A stretch of 64,000 nt of DNA from Streptomyces spiroverticillatus (GCA_014650415.1 BMUX01000011.1:110052-174051); one strand, 5' to 3'. Positions 34,017 through 42,411 are shown, counted from the stretch's first letter. Numbers and translations: made by a program. The notes: generated from the sequence alone by a model not told the origin.

Positions 34017-34064
34017 CGCGGGGTTTTCCACAGGGGACGGGTGTTGTCAGAGGGATGGTGTCCA

Positions 34065-37000
34065 ATGGATCTCGTGCCCTCGCTCGACGAACCACTCAAG
34101 AAGACACTCGGCGGCACCACCGCGAAGGTGATGGCCGAGCACCTCGACCTGCACACGGTCGGTGACCTGCTGCACCACTACCCCCGGCGGTACGCCGAGC
34201 GCGGCGAGCTCACCCAGCTCGCCGACCTCCCGCTCGACGAGCACGCCACCGTCGTCGCCCAGGTCGCGGACGCCCGCATCCTGCGGTTCAACAACGGCAA
34301 GGGCCAGCGCCTCGAAGTCACCCTCACCGACGGCAGCGGACGCCTCCAGCTGGTCTTCTTCGGCAAGACGATCTACCACCACCAGAAAGAGCTCCTGCCG
34401 GGCCGCAAGGGCATGTTCTCCGGCAAGGTCGGCATGTTCCGCAACATCCGCCAGCTCTCCCACCCGGCGTACGAGATGCTCGGCAAGGACGCGGGCTCCG
34501 ACGCGGTGGAGGCCTGGGCGAACCAGCTGATCCCGCTCTACCCGGCCTGCGCCCAGATGGAGAGCTGGAAGATCGCCAAGACCGTCGACCTGGTCCTGGC
34601 CTCCATGGAGGCCACCAACTGGTCCGAGCTGGTCGACCCGCTCCCGCCCGCCCTCCGCGAGGGCCGGGGCCTGATCCCGCTCCCCGACGCCTTCCGCAAG
34701 ATCCACCGCCCGCGCACCAAGGCGGAGATCGCCGACGCCCGCGACCGCCTCAAGTGGGACGAGGCCTTCGTCCTCCAAGTCGCCCTGGCCCGCCGCCGGT
34801 TCGCCGAGACCCAACTCCCCGCCGTCGCCCGCAAACCCACCCCCGACGGCCTCCTCGACGCCTTCGACGCCAAGCTCCCCTTCACCCTCACCGACGGCCA
34901 GCGACAGGTCTCCAAGGAGATCTTCGACGACCTCGCCACCGAACATCCGATGCACCGGCTGCTCCAGGGGGAGGTCGGCAGCGGGAAGGCGCAGCCGCTC
35001 GATTCCCTGGTGCTGACGCCGCAGGGCTTCCGGCGCATGGGCGACATGGCTGTCGGAGACGAAGTCGTGGTGCCGTCCGGGGACATCGCGGTACTGGACG
35101 GAGTCTTCCCCCAGGGGAAACGCGACGTCTGGCGCATTCAGCTCTCCGACGGCACGTCCGTGGAGTGCGACGACGAGCATCTGTGGATCGTCGGTACGAG
35201 TTGCGCCTGGGCCCGTGAGCAGGCCCCGAAGGTCATGACCACACGCGAGATCAGGTCGGACACCTACAAGGCCAATGGAAGCTCGAAGTGGTATCTCCCC
35301 GTGGCAGCTCCGGTGGATCTCGGAGGTGACGAACTGCTTCCCTTCGACCCGTACCTCTTCGGCCTCCTCCTCGGAGACGGGTCGTTCCGGCACAACCTGC
35401 GCTTCAGCTCGGCCGACGACGAACTCATCGCCGCAGTGCGTTCCACAGTGGCCCCGGAGTGCGAGTTGCGACCGGTCCCGGGATCCCGTTGTGACTTCAC
35501 CATCCGCATGACGGGACCGAAGGACGGCACGCGTCGCAACCCCGTCATCAGTGAGCTGAGGGCCCTCGGGCTGTGGGGAGCTTCCTCGCACGACAAGTTC
35601 GTTCCTGCGAAGTTCAAGGACACGTCGCTCAAGAACCGTTTGGCGGTCCTGCAGGGGTTGATGGACACAGACGGGACCGTGCAGGCCAACGGCATGTCCG
35701 TCTCGTTCTGTTCCGCTTCCCGGCGACTGGCCGACGACGTGGCATGGCTCGTCCGGTCCCTCGGAGGACGTGCGAGAGTCCTTCCGCAGAAGGCCGCCTT
35801 CAACGTGTCCGTCGCCCTGCCCGATGCCTACCCGCCCTTCCGGCTGGAGCGGAAGGCGCGGCGGATGACAGGCAGGCCGAAATACAACACCTTCCGCCGG
35901 GGAATCAGGGCGGTCGAGTACGTAGGCCGCAAGGAAGTGCAATGCATCAGCGTTGCCCATCCGAGCCACGCCTACGTGACGGATCACTTCACCGTCACCC
36001 ACAACACGATGGTGGCCCTGCGCGCCATGCTCGCCGTCGTGGATGCGGGCGGGCAGGCGGCCATGCTGGCGCCCACCGAGGTGCTCGCGCAGCAGCACCA
36101 TCGGTCGATCGTCGAGATGATGGGGGAGCTGGCCGAGGGCGGGATGCTCGGTGGGTCCGTGCTCGGGACGAAGGTCGTCCTGCTCACCGGGTCGATGGGG
36201 ATGCCCGCGCGCAGGCAGGCGTTGCTCGACCTGGTCACCGGTGAAGCCGGACTCGTCATCGGCACGCATGCGCTGATCGAGGACAAGGTGCAGTTCCACG
36301 ACCTGGGGCTGGTCGTCGTGGACGAGCAGCACCGGTTCGGGGTCGAGCAGCGGGATGCGCTGCGGTCGAAGGGGAAGCAGCCGCCGCACCTGCTGGTCAT
36401 GACGGCGACCCCGATTCCGCGCACCGTCGCCATGACCGTCTTCGGCGACCTGGAGACGTCCGTGCTGGACCAGCTCCCGGCCGGGCGTTCGCCGATCGCC
36501 ACCCACGTCGTACCGGCGAAGGACAAGCCGCACTTCCTGACGCGGGCCTGGGAGCGGGTGCGGGAAGAAGTGGAGAACGGGCATCAGGCGTACGTCGTCT
36601 GCCCGCGCATCGGGGACGGCGAGGACGAGCCGAAGAAGAAGTCCAAGAAGGCGGCGGAGGAGGCCGAGGACCCGGAGAAGAGGCCGCCGCTGGCCGTCCT
36701 GGAGATCGCCGAACAGCTCCGTACGGGGGCGCTCGGCGGGCTGCGCGTCGAGGTGCTGCACGGGCGGATGCAGCCCGACGACAAGGACGACGTGATGCGC
36801 CGGTTCGCGGCCGGTGAGGTGGACGTGCTGGTCGCGACCACGGTCATCGAGGTCGGGGTCAACGTGCCCAACGCCACGGCCATGGTGATCATGGACGCGG
36901 ACCGGTTCGGGGTCTCGCAGCTGCACCAGTTGCGCGGCCGGGTCGGACGAGGATCGGCCCCCGGCCTGTGCCTCCTGGTGAGCGAGATGCCCGAGGCGAG

Positions 37001-37295
37001 CCCGGCCAGGGCCCGGCTCGCGGCCGTCGCCGCCACCCTCGACGGCTTCGAGCTGTCCCGTATCGACCTCGAACAGCGCCGCGAGGGCGACGTGCTCGGA
37101 CAGGCCCAGTCCGGAGTGCGGTCCTCGCTGCGCGTGCTCGCCGTCATCGAGGACGAGGAGGTCATCGCCGCCGCCCGCGAGGAGGCCGTCCGGATCGTCG
37201 CCGACGACCCCGAGCTGGAGCGGCTGCCGGAGCTGCGGACCGCGCTGGACGCGCTGCTGGACAAGGACCGGGAGGAGTACCTGGACAAGGGCTGA
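34065..37295 (+). CDS. recG: ATP-dependent DNA helicase RecG, interrupted by an intein
   Basis: The precursor is 1076 residues; removing the 339-residue intein leaves 737, the normal RecG length. The N-extein (308 aa) has the OB/wedge domain and ends MHRLLQGEVGSGK. The C-extein (429 aa) starts TMVALRAMLAVVDAGGQAAM and holds TEVLAQQHH, VDEQHRFGVEQR (DEQH box), MTATPIPRT, TTVIEVGVNVPNATAM and QLHQLRGRVGRG. RecG reverses stalled replication forks and processes recombination intermediates. ATG 34065 has GAGGGA upstream. rsmD follows 74 nt downstream. Splicing is needed to rebuild Walker A. Confidence 0.96.
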   Translation: MDLVPSLDEPLKKTLGGTTAKVMAEHLDLHTVGDLLHHYPRRYAERGELTQLADLPLDEHATVVAQVADARILRFNNGKGQRLEVTLTDGSGRLQLVFFGKTIYHHQKELLPGRKGMFSGKVGMFRNIRQLSHPAYEMLGKDAGSDAVEAWANQLIPLYPACAQMESWKIAKTVDLVLASMEATNWSELVDPLPPALREGRGLIPLPDAFRKIHRPRTKAEIADARDRLKWDEAFVLQVALARRRFAETQLPAVARKPTPDGLLDAFDAKLPFTLTDGQRQVSKEIFDDLATEHPMHRLLQGEVGSGKAQPLDSLVLTPQGFRRMGDMAVGDEVVVPSGDIAVLDGVFPQGKRDVWRIQLSDGTSVECDDEHLWIVGTSCAWAREQAPKVMTTREIRSDTYKANGSSKWYLPVAAPVDLGGDELLPFDPYLFGLLLGDGSFRHNLRFSSADDELIAAVRSTVAPECELRPVPGSRCDFTIRMTGPKDGTRRNPVISELRALGLWGASSHDKFVPAKFKDTSLKNRLAVLQGLMDTDGTVQANGMSVSFCSASRRLADDVAWLVRSLGGRARVLPQKAAFNVSVALPDAYPPFRLERKARRMTGRPKYNTFRRGIRAVEYVGRKEVQCISVAHPSHAYVTDHFTVTHNTMVALRAMLAVVDAGGQAAMLAPTEVLAQQHHRSIVEMMGELAEGGMLGGSVLGTKVVLLTGSMGMPARRQALLDLVTGEAGLVIGTHALIEDKVQFHDLGLVVVDEQHRFGVEQRDALRSKGKQPPHLLVMTATPIPRTVAMTVFGDLETSVLDQLPAGRSPIATHVVPAKDKPHFLTRAWERVREEVENGHQAYVVCPRIGDGEDEPKKKSKKAAEEAEDPEKRPPLAVLEIAEQLRTGALGGLRVEVLHGRMQPDDKDDVMRRFAAGEVDVLVATTVIEVGVNVPNATAMVIMDADRFGVSQLHQLRGRVGRGSAPGLCLLVSEMPEASPARARLAAVAATLDGFELSRIDLEQRREGDVLGQAQSGVRSSLRVLAVIEDEEVIAAAREEAVRIVADDPELERLPELRTALDALLDKDREEYLDKG
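34989..36005 (+). mobile_element. Class 3 intein with LAGLIDADG homing endonuclease in RecG
   Basis: 339 residues, in frame in recG. It begins A1-QPLDSLVLTPQGFRRMGDM (no Cys/Ser nucleophile). Block B is SVECDDEHLW, giving H64 and W66. Block F is KEVQCISVAHPSHAYV, giving C319. Block G is FTVTHN, giving T337, H338 and N339, with Thr as +1 residue. W66-C319-T337 is the WCT triad of class 3 inteins, in which the block F Cys makes the first attack. The endonuclease has two motifs, YLFGLLLGDG (122-131) and VLQGLMDTDG (220-229), both keeping Asp, so it may be active. About 18% of its first 133 codons end in A/T, against ~7% in the first ~100 recG codons, consistent with horizontal arrival. Confidence 0.95.
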
Positions 37296-37369
37296 CCGGC
37301 CCGTACGCCATATCGTGGAAGGAGACGCACCCGAGAAACACCCCCAGCAGGCACGACCCAGAGGACCCC

Positions 37370-37954
37370 ATGACCCGCGTGATCGCAGGCACCGCCGGCG
37401 GACGCCGCCTGGCCGTACCGCCGGGCAACGGCACCCGCCCCACCTCCGACCGCGCGCGCGAGGGCCTGTTCTCGACCTGGGAGGCGCTGCTCGGGACCCT
37501 GGAGGGCGTCAGGATCGCCGATCTGTACGCGGGCTCCGGCGCCGTCGGGCTCGAAGCGCTGTCCCGGGGCGGGGTGCACGCCCTGCTCGTGGAGGCCGAC
37601 CCGAAGGCCGTACGGACGATTCGGGACAACGTACGCACGCTGGGGCTGCCCGGAGCCGAGGTCCGGGCCGGCAAGGCGGAGCAGGTCGTGACCACGCAGG
37701 CGCCCGCCGATCCGTACGACATCGTCTTCCTGGACCCGCCGTACGCCGTCACCGATGACGATCTTCGGGAGATTCTCCTCACACTGCGGACCCAGGGCTG
37801 GCTCGCCGAGGACGCGATCGCCACCGTGGAACGCAGCACCAGGGGCGGAGAATTCAAGTGGCCCAAGGGATTCGAGCCGTTGCGGGCCCGTCGTTACGGC
37901 GAGGGGACGCTTTGGTACGGTCACGCCGCCTCACCGTGCGAAGACGCACGATGA
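37370..37954 (+). CDS. rsmD: 16S rRNA (guanine(966)-N2)-methyltransferase
   Basis: A 194-residue SAM-dependent methyltransferase: VIAGTAGGRRLAVPPGNGTR, RPTSDRAREGLFS, IADLYAGSGAVGLEALSRG (SAM motif I) and the catalytic VFLDPPYAV (DPPY). It methylates G966 of 16S rRNA. GAGGACCCC precedes the ATG at 37370. Next to coaD (26 nt), the classical rsmD-coaD pair. Confidence 0.95.
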   Translation: MTRVIAGTAGGRRLAVPPGNGTRPTSDRAREGLFSTWEALLGTLEGVRIADLYAGSGAVGLEALSRGGVHALLVEADPKAVRTIRDNVRTLGLPGAEVRAGKAEQVVTTQAPADPYDIVFLDPPYAVTDDDLREILLTLRTQGWLAEDAIATVERSTRGGEFKWPKGFEPLRARRYGEGTLWYGHAASPCEDAR

Positions 37955-37980
37955 CCGGACCGGAGAGCGAGGGACCACAG

Positions 37981-38481
37981 ATGCGCCGGGCAGTCTGTCC
38001 CGGGTCGTTCGACCCCATCACCAACGGACATCTCGACATCATCGGCCGAGCCTCCAGGCTGTACGACGTGGTGCACGTCGCGGTGATGATCAACCAGTCG
38101 AAGAAAGGTCTCTTCTCCGTGGAGGAGAGGATCGAGCTGATCAGGGAGGCCACCGCCGACTACGGCAACATCGTGGTCGAGTCCCACCACGGGCTGCTCG
38201 TCGACTTCTGCAAGGAACGCGACATCCCCGCGATCGTCAAGGGTCTGCGGGCCGTCAGCGACTTCGACTACGAGCTGCAGATGGCGCAGATGAACAACGG
38301 GCTCTCGGGCGTCGAGACCCTCTTCATCCCCACCAACCCCACCTACAGCTTCCTCTCCTCCAGTCTGGTCAAGGAGGTCGCGGCCTGGGGCGGCGACGTC
38401 GCGCACCTGCTGCCGGAGCACGTCCACGCGGAGCTCACCAAGCGCCTCGCGGAGAAGCGCGCCCAGGCGCAGGAGAACTGA
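37981..38481 (+). CDS. coaD: Phosphopantetheine adenylyltransferase
   Basis: 166 residues. Nucleotidyltransferase motif CPGSFDPITNGHLDII, then VKGLRAVSDFDYELQMAQMN and TYSFLSSSLVKEVA. It adenylylates 4'-phosphopantetheine, the penultimate CoA step. The ATG at 37981 is chosen because GAGGGACC lies upstream and the family begins MRRAVCPGSFDP; an earlier ATG at 37951 would add ten residues. Confidence 0.97.
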   Translation: MRRAVCPGSFDPITNGHLDIIGRASRLYDVVHVAVMINQSKKGLFSVEERIELIREATADYGNIVVESHHGLLVDFCKERDIPAIVKGLRAVSDFDYELQMAQMNNGLSGVETLFIPTNPTYSFLSSSLVKEVAAWGGDVAHLLPEHVHAELTKRLAEKRAQAQEN

Positions 38482-38572
38482 CAGACCGTCAGCAGGTGTC
38501 GGGCGGGAGCCGACTGGCCTTACAGTCGTCCCGTCCGTCTCCACACCAGGCCGAGAGAGTGGCGAGTACACG

Positions 38573-39655
38573 GTGGACGTGCAGAACAAGCTGGACGAGA
38601 TCGTCGAGGCGATCGGCAGCGCCCGGTCCATGCCCATGTCGGCCTCGTGCGTGGTCAACCGCGCCGACCTGCTGGACATGCTCGAAGAGGTGCGGCAGGC
38701 CCTGCCGAACTCCCTGGCGCATGCCCAGGAGCTGATCGGCGGCCGCGAGCAGCTGGTCGAGCAGGCCCGCGAGGAGGCCGCGCGGATCATCGAGTCCGCC
38801 CAGGCCCAGCGCGGCGACCTGATCTCCGACACCGAGGTCGCCCGCCGCTCCCAGGCCGAGGCCGACCGCATCCTCGCCGAGGCCCGCGCGGAGGCCGAGG
38901 AGATCCGCGCGGAGGCCGACGAGTACGTCGACTCCAAGCTGGCCAACTTCGAGGTCGTCCTCACCAAGACCATCGGCTCGGTGGGCCGCGGCCGCGAGAA
39001 GCTGCTCGGCCGGGGCCCCGGCCTGGACGAGCAGGGGTACGCCGACGAGGACGCCCCGGACTACAGCCCGGACCCGGCGACCCTGCTCAGCCGCGCCGAC
39101 GAGTACGTCGACACCAAGCTGGGCGCCTTCGAGGCCGTCCTCGCCAAGACCCTCGAAGCCGTCGGCAAGGGCCGCCAGAAGCTGCACGGCCGCGTCGCCC
39201 ACGACGACCTCGGCCTGCACATGGCCGCCCAGGACGACCTGAACCCCTCCGGCCTGCGCGGCTCCGACGCCGACTTCCTCGCCGACCTCGCCGAGCCGCA
39301 GCCCGCCGTCCCGGCCCAGGCCGCCCCGCCGCGCGCCCCCGAGCCCCCGCAGCTCCAGCCCCAGGTCCCCGCCCAGCAGCCGTACGACCCCTACGCCGCC
39401 CAGTACGGGCAGCAGCCCCAGCAGGACGCCTACGCCGCGAGCTACGGCCAGCAGGACCCGTACGGCTACCAGCAGGACCCGTACGCGGCCTCCTATGCCC
39501 AGCAGGGGTACGACCAGTACGGCCAGCCCGTACCGCAGCAGCAGCACCAGCCCCAGCAGTCCCACCAGCAGCAGGGCGCCCTCGACGAGACCAGCATGTT
39601 CGACACGAGCATGATCAATCTCGACCAGCTGCGCGAGTACGAACAGGGCCGCTAG
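38573..39655 (+). CDS. DivIVA/F-type-b-like coiled-coil protein
   Basis: A 360-residue cytoplasmic protein. A DivIVA-like N-terminal segment (LDEIVEAIGSARSMPMSASC, VVNRADLLDMLEEVRQAL) leads to a long charged coiled coil (AQRGDLISDTEVARRSQAEA, DRILAEARAEAEEIRAEADE). Two copies of a ~33-residue module follow, beginning ADEYVDSKLANFEVVLTK and ADEYVDTKLGAFEAVLAK. A Gln/Tyr/Pro-rich disordered tail (YDPYAAQYGQQPQQDAY) precedes a conserved-looking end, TSMINLDQLREYEQGR. It may be a polar-growth or cell-division scaffold; the exact role is unknown. GTG start at 38573. Confidence 0.82.
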   Translation: MDVQNKLDEIVEAIGSARSMPMSASCVVNRADLLDMLEEVRQALPNSLAHAQELIGGREQLVEQAREEAARIIESAQAQRGDLISDTEVARRSQAEADRILAEARAEAEEIRAEADEYVDSKLANFEVVLTKTIGSVGRGREKLLGRGPGLDEQGYADEDAPDYSPDPATLLSRADEYVDTKLGAFEAVLAKTLEAVGKGRQKLHGRVAHDDLGLHMAAQDDLNPSGLRGSDADFLADLAEPQPAVPAQAAPPRAPEPPQLQPQVPAQQPYDPYAAQYGQQPQQDAYAASYGQQDPYGYQQDPYAASYAQQGYDQYGQPVPQQQHQPQQSHQQQGALDETSMFDTSMINLDQLREYEQGR

Positions 39656-39684
39656 CGCCTGGCCGGGGGAGCCCGGGGACCGGA

Positions 39685-39714
39685 TTGGGCCCTGGGCGAA
39701 GCGTCAAGTATCCT
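39685..39714 (+). promoter_or_regulatory. Promoter of the yceD-rpmF-rnc operon
   Basis: TTGGGC (39685-39690), 18 nt, TATCCT (39709-39714), placed ~30 nt after the previous stop. It should transcribe yceD, rpmF and rnc. Confidence 0.5.
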
Positions 39715-39762
39715 GGCCATTCGTCGCGGACCACGTCTGCGATTTCGGCTGCCCGATTCGCC

Positions 39763-40464
39763 ATGGATTTCCGTCCTGCGACGCTACGGCAGTCCCTCCA
39801 CAGCAATCCGAAAGCAGGAAATCCCCTGAACGCGCGCCTCGACCACCGCAACCCTCTCGTGTTCGACACACACGAGCTGGGCCGGCGTCCCGGTGCCCTT
39901 CAGCGGCTGACCCGCTCCGCGGAGGCCCCCAAGGACTTCGGTGTCGAAGGGGTCATCGGCGTACCGGAAGGTGCGCCCTTGGAGATCAGGCTCCGCCTCG
40001 AATCCGTCATGGAAGGGGTGCTTGTCACAGGCACCGTCCGTGCGGAGGCCGAGGGGGAGTGCGTAAGGTGTCTGGAGCCGGTGCGACTCGACGTCGCGGC
40101 GGACTTCCAGGAGATGTTCTCGTACCCTGACGCCGACGACCGGGGCCGTGCAAAAGCGGAACCGGGCGACGACGCCGAGGACGACGAGGACACACTCTTC
40201 CTCGAGGACGGCTTGTTCGACCTCGAACCGGTGCTGCGTGATGCGGTGGTGCTCGCACTGCCGATGCAGCCGGTGTGCCGGGAGGACTGTGCAGGTATGT
40301 GCTCGCAGTGCGGGACCAGCCTGAACGAGAACCCGGACCACCACCATGACGCCGTCGACATCCGTTGGGCGGCGTTGCAGGGACTCGTCGAGACCGGCCA
40401 GGTCGACGAGAAGGACAACGTGGACGACGCTGAATCTGGCGTTGACGAGAAGCAGGAGAAGTAG
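39763..40464 (+). CDS. YceD/DUF177-family protein
   Basis: ~233 residues, DUF177 family. LVFDTHELGRRPGALQRL, GTVRAEAEGECVRCLEPV and a C-terminal CREDCAGMCSQCGTSLN suggest a structural metal site (CxxC pairs). An acidic stretch (GDDAEDDEDTLFLEDG) lies between. In bacteria and plastids this family is linked to 23S rRNA and ribosome assembly and is coupled to rpmF. The start is uncertain: ATG 39763 has no ribosome site, while a CTG at 39826, preceded by GCAGGAA and beginning LNARLDHRNPLVFD, fits the family better. rpmF follows after 2 nt. Confidence 0.85.
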   Translation: MDFRPATLRQSLHSNPKAGNPLNARLDHRNPLVFDTHELGRRPGALQRLTRSAEAPKDFGVEGVIGVPEGAPLEIRLRLESVMEGVLVTGTVRAEAEGECVRCLEPVRLDVAADFQEMFSYPDADDRGRAKAEPGDDAEDDEDTLFLEDGLFDLEPVLRDAVVLALPMQPVCREDCAGMCSQCGTSLNENPDHHHDAVDIRWAALQGLVETGQVDEKDNVDDAESGVDEKQEK

Positions 40465-40466
40465 CC

Positions 40467-40640
40467 GTGGCTGTTCCGAAGCGGAAGATGTCGCGCAGCA
40501 ACACGCGCCACCGCCGGTCGCAGTGGAAGGCTGCGGTCCCCACCCTGGTGTCGTGCGAGCGCTGCCAGGAGCCGAAGCTCCAGCACATTGCGTGCCCGAG
40601 CTGCGGCACGTACAACAAGCGCCAGGTCCTCGAGGTCTGA
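40467..40640 (+). CDS. rpmF: 50S ribosomal protein L32
   Basis: A 57-residue protein: AVPKRKMSRSNTRHRRSQWK, then CERC and CPSCG, the zinc-binding four-Cys L32 form, ending KRQVLEV. GTG start at 40467, two bases past the yceD stop codon, with CAGGAGAAG upstream. rnc begins 19 nt after its stop. Confidence 0.97.
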   Translation: MAVPKRKMSRSNTRHRRSQWKAAVPTLVSCERCQEPKLQHIACPSCGTYNKRQVLEV

Positions 40641-40659
40641 GCGGCTGGTGAGAGGCACC

Positions 40660-41463
40660 ATGTCTGAGTCACACAAGACGGACAATGCCTCGTCTCACAC
40701 GCTTCTGGAAGGGCGGCTCGGGTATCACCTCGAGTCCGCCCTTCTGGTGCGTGCGCTGACCCATCGTTCGTACGCGTACGAGAACGGCGGCCTGCCGACG
40801 AACGAGCGTCTGGAGTTCCTCGGGGACTCCGTGCTCGGCCTCGTCGTCACGGACACGCTGTACCGCACCCACCCCGACCTCCCGGAAGGCCAGTTGGCCA
40901 AGCTCCGGGCCGCGGTGGTCAACTCTCGTGCGCTGGCGGAGGTGGGCCGCGGCCTCGAACTCGGCTCCTTCATCCGGCTCGGCCGGGGCGAAGAGGGCAC
41001 GGGAGGCCGGGACAAGGCATCCATCCTCGCCGACACCCTTGAAGCGGTGATCGGTGCGGTCTATCTCGACCAGGGTCTGGACGCCGCTTCCGAGCTGGTG
41101 CACCGGCTCTTCGATCCGCTGATCGAGAAGTCGTCCAGCCTCGGCGCCGGACTGGACTGGAAGACCAGTCTCCAGGAGCTCACCGCGGCCGAGGGGCTCG
41201 GTGTTCCCGAGTACCTGGTCACGGAGACGGGCCCGGACCACGAGAAGACCTTCACTGCTGCCGCCCGCGTCGGTGGTGTCTCGTACGGCACCGGCACCGG
41301 CCGCAGCAAGAAGGAAGCGGAACAGCAGGCGGCGGAGTCCGCATGGCGCGCGATCAGCGCGGCTGCGGCGGAGCGCGAGGCGGCGGCGAAGGCCGAAGCC
41401 GAGGCTCCGGCGGCGGCTCCCGCTTCCCAGCCGGACGACGAGAACACGTCGCCGGTCGCCTGA
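40660..41463 (+). CDS. rnc: Ribonuclease III
   Basis: 267 residues. The catalytic signature is NERLEFLGDSVLGLV, the second metal-site region DTLEAVIGAVYLDQG, and a C-terminal double-stranded RNA-binding domain runs through GTGRSKKEAEQQAAESA. Beyond it is an Ala/Glu-rich tail. It cleaves dsRNA in rRNA and mRNA maturation; in S. coelicolor the gene is absB, required for antibiotic synthesis (literature knowledge). GAGAGG precedes the ATG at 40660. Confidence 0.97.
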   Translation: MSESHKTDNASSHTLLEGRLGYHLESALLVRALTHRSYAYENGGLPTNERLEFLGDSVLGLVVTDTLYRTHPDLPEGQLAKLRAAVVNSRALAEVGRGLELGSFIRLGRGEEGTGGRDKASILADTLEAVIGAVYLDQGLDAASELVHRLFDPLIEKSSSLGAGLDWKTSLQELTAAEGLGVPEYLVTETGPDHEKTFTAAARVGGVSYGTGTGRSKKEAEQQAAESAWRAISAAAAEREAAAKAEAEAPAAAPASQPDDENTSPVA

Positions 41464-41544
41464 CCAGCAGCAATACGTCCGGCCCCGGTGCCGCCCCTCG
41501 CAGGGCCGCACCGGGGCCGGACGCATACCCCCCGGAGGAGAGCC

Positions 41545-42411
41545 GTGCCCGAGCTGCCCGAAGTGGAAGTCGTACGCCGAGGACTGGAGCGGTGGGTCGC
41601 CGGGCGCACGGTGGCCGAGGTCCAGGTCCTGCACCCGCGTGCTGTGCGCCGCCACCTCGCCGGCGGCGAGGACTTCGCGCACCGGCTGCGCGGACACCGC
41701 ATCGGAGGCGCCATGCGGCGCGGCAAGTACCTGTGGCTGCCGCTGGACGACGCACCGCTCGCGGTGCTCGGCCACCTCGGGATGAGCGGGCAGCTGCTGG
41801 TGCAGCCCGAGGAGGCGTCCGACGAGAAGCACCTGCGGGTGCGCGTGCGGTTCGAGGACGGGCTCGGTACGGAGCTGCGCTTCGTCGACCAGCGCACTTT
41901 CGGCGGGCTCTCGCTGCACGACACCACCCCGGACGGCCTGCCGGACGTCATCGGACACATCGCCCGCGACCCCCTCGACGAGGCGTTCGACGACGCGGCC
42001 TTCCACACGGCGCTGCGGCTGCGACGTACGACGATCAAGCGGGCGCTGCTCGACCAGTCGCTGATCAGCGGGGTCGGCAACATCTACGCGGACGAGGCGC
42101 TGTGGCGCTCGAAGCTGCACTACGACCGGCCCACCGCCACCATGACCCGGCCCCGCTCGGCCGAACTGCTCGGCCACGTACGGGACGTCATGAACGCGGC
42201 TCTCGCCGTCGGCGGCACCAGCTTCGACAGTCTCTACGTCAACGTGAACGGGGAGTCGGGCTACTTCGACCGGTCGCTCGACGCGTACGGGCGCGAGGGC
42301 CAGCCGTGCGGACGGTGCGGAACCCTGATGCGGCGGCGGCCGTGGATGAACCGGTCGAGCTACTTCTGCCCGAAGTGCCAGCGGCCGCCGCGGGTGGTCA
42401 CCGCGCAGTAG
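41545..42411 (+). CDS. mutM: Formamidopyrimidine-DNA glycosylase
   Basis: A 288-residue Fpg. After Met removal, Pro2-Glu3 of PELPEVEVVRRGL is the catalytic end. GHLGMSGQLLV and LLDQSLISGVGNIYADEALW (H2TH) follow, and the C-terminal zinc finger is CGRCG...CPKC. It excises 8-oxoG and FaPy lesions. CGGAGGAG is ~5 nt before the GTG start. The rnc-mutM order is conserved in actinobacteria. Confidence 0.97.
   Translation: MPELPEVEVVRRGLERWVAGRTVAEVQVLHPRAVRRHLAGGEDFAHRLRGHRIGGAMRRGKYLWLPLDDAPLAVLGHLGMSGQLLVQPEEASDEKHLRVRVRFEDGLGTELRFVDQRTFGGLSLHDTTPDGLPDVIGHIARDPLDEAFDDAAFHTALRLRRTTIKRALLDQSLISGVGNIYADEALWRSKLHYDRPTATMTRPRSAELLGHVRDVMNAALAVGGTSFDSLYVNVNGESGYFDRSLDAYGREGQPCGRCGTLMRRRPWMNRSSYFCPKCQRPPRVVTAQ

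Noticed and set aside
31182..34031. Long minus-strand open frame opposite the AfsR-like gene
   Set aside because: No recognisable domain, while the plus-strand frame has HTH, Walker A and Walker B motifs.
34989..36005. Reading the extra RecG segment as a natural RecG domain insertion or a sequencing error
   Set aside because: It is in frame, has intein blocks and a two-motif LAGLIDADG endonuclease, and removing it rebuilds an exact Walker A motif and normal RecG length.
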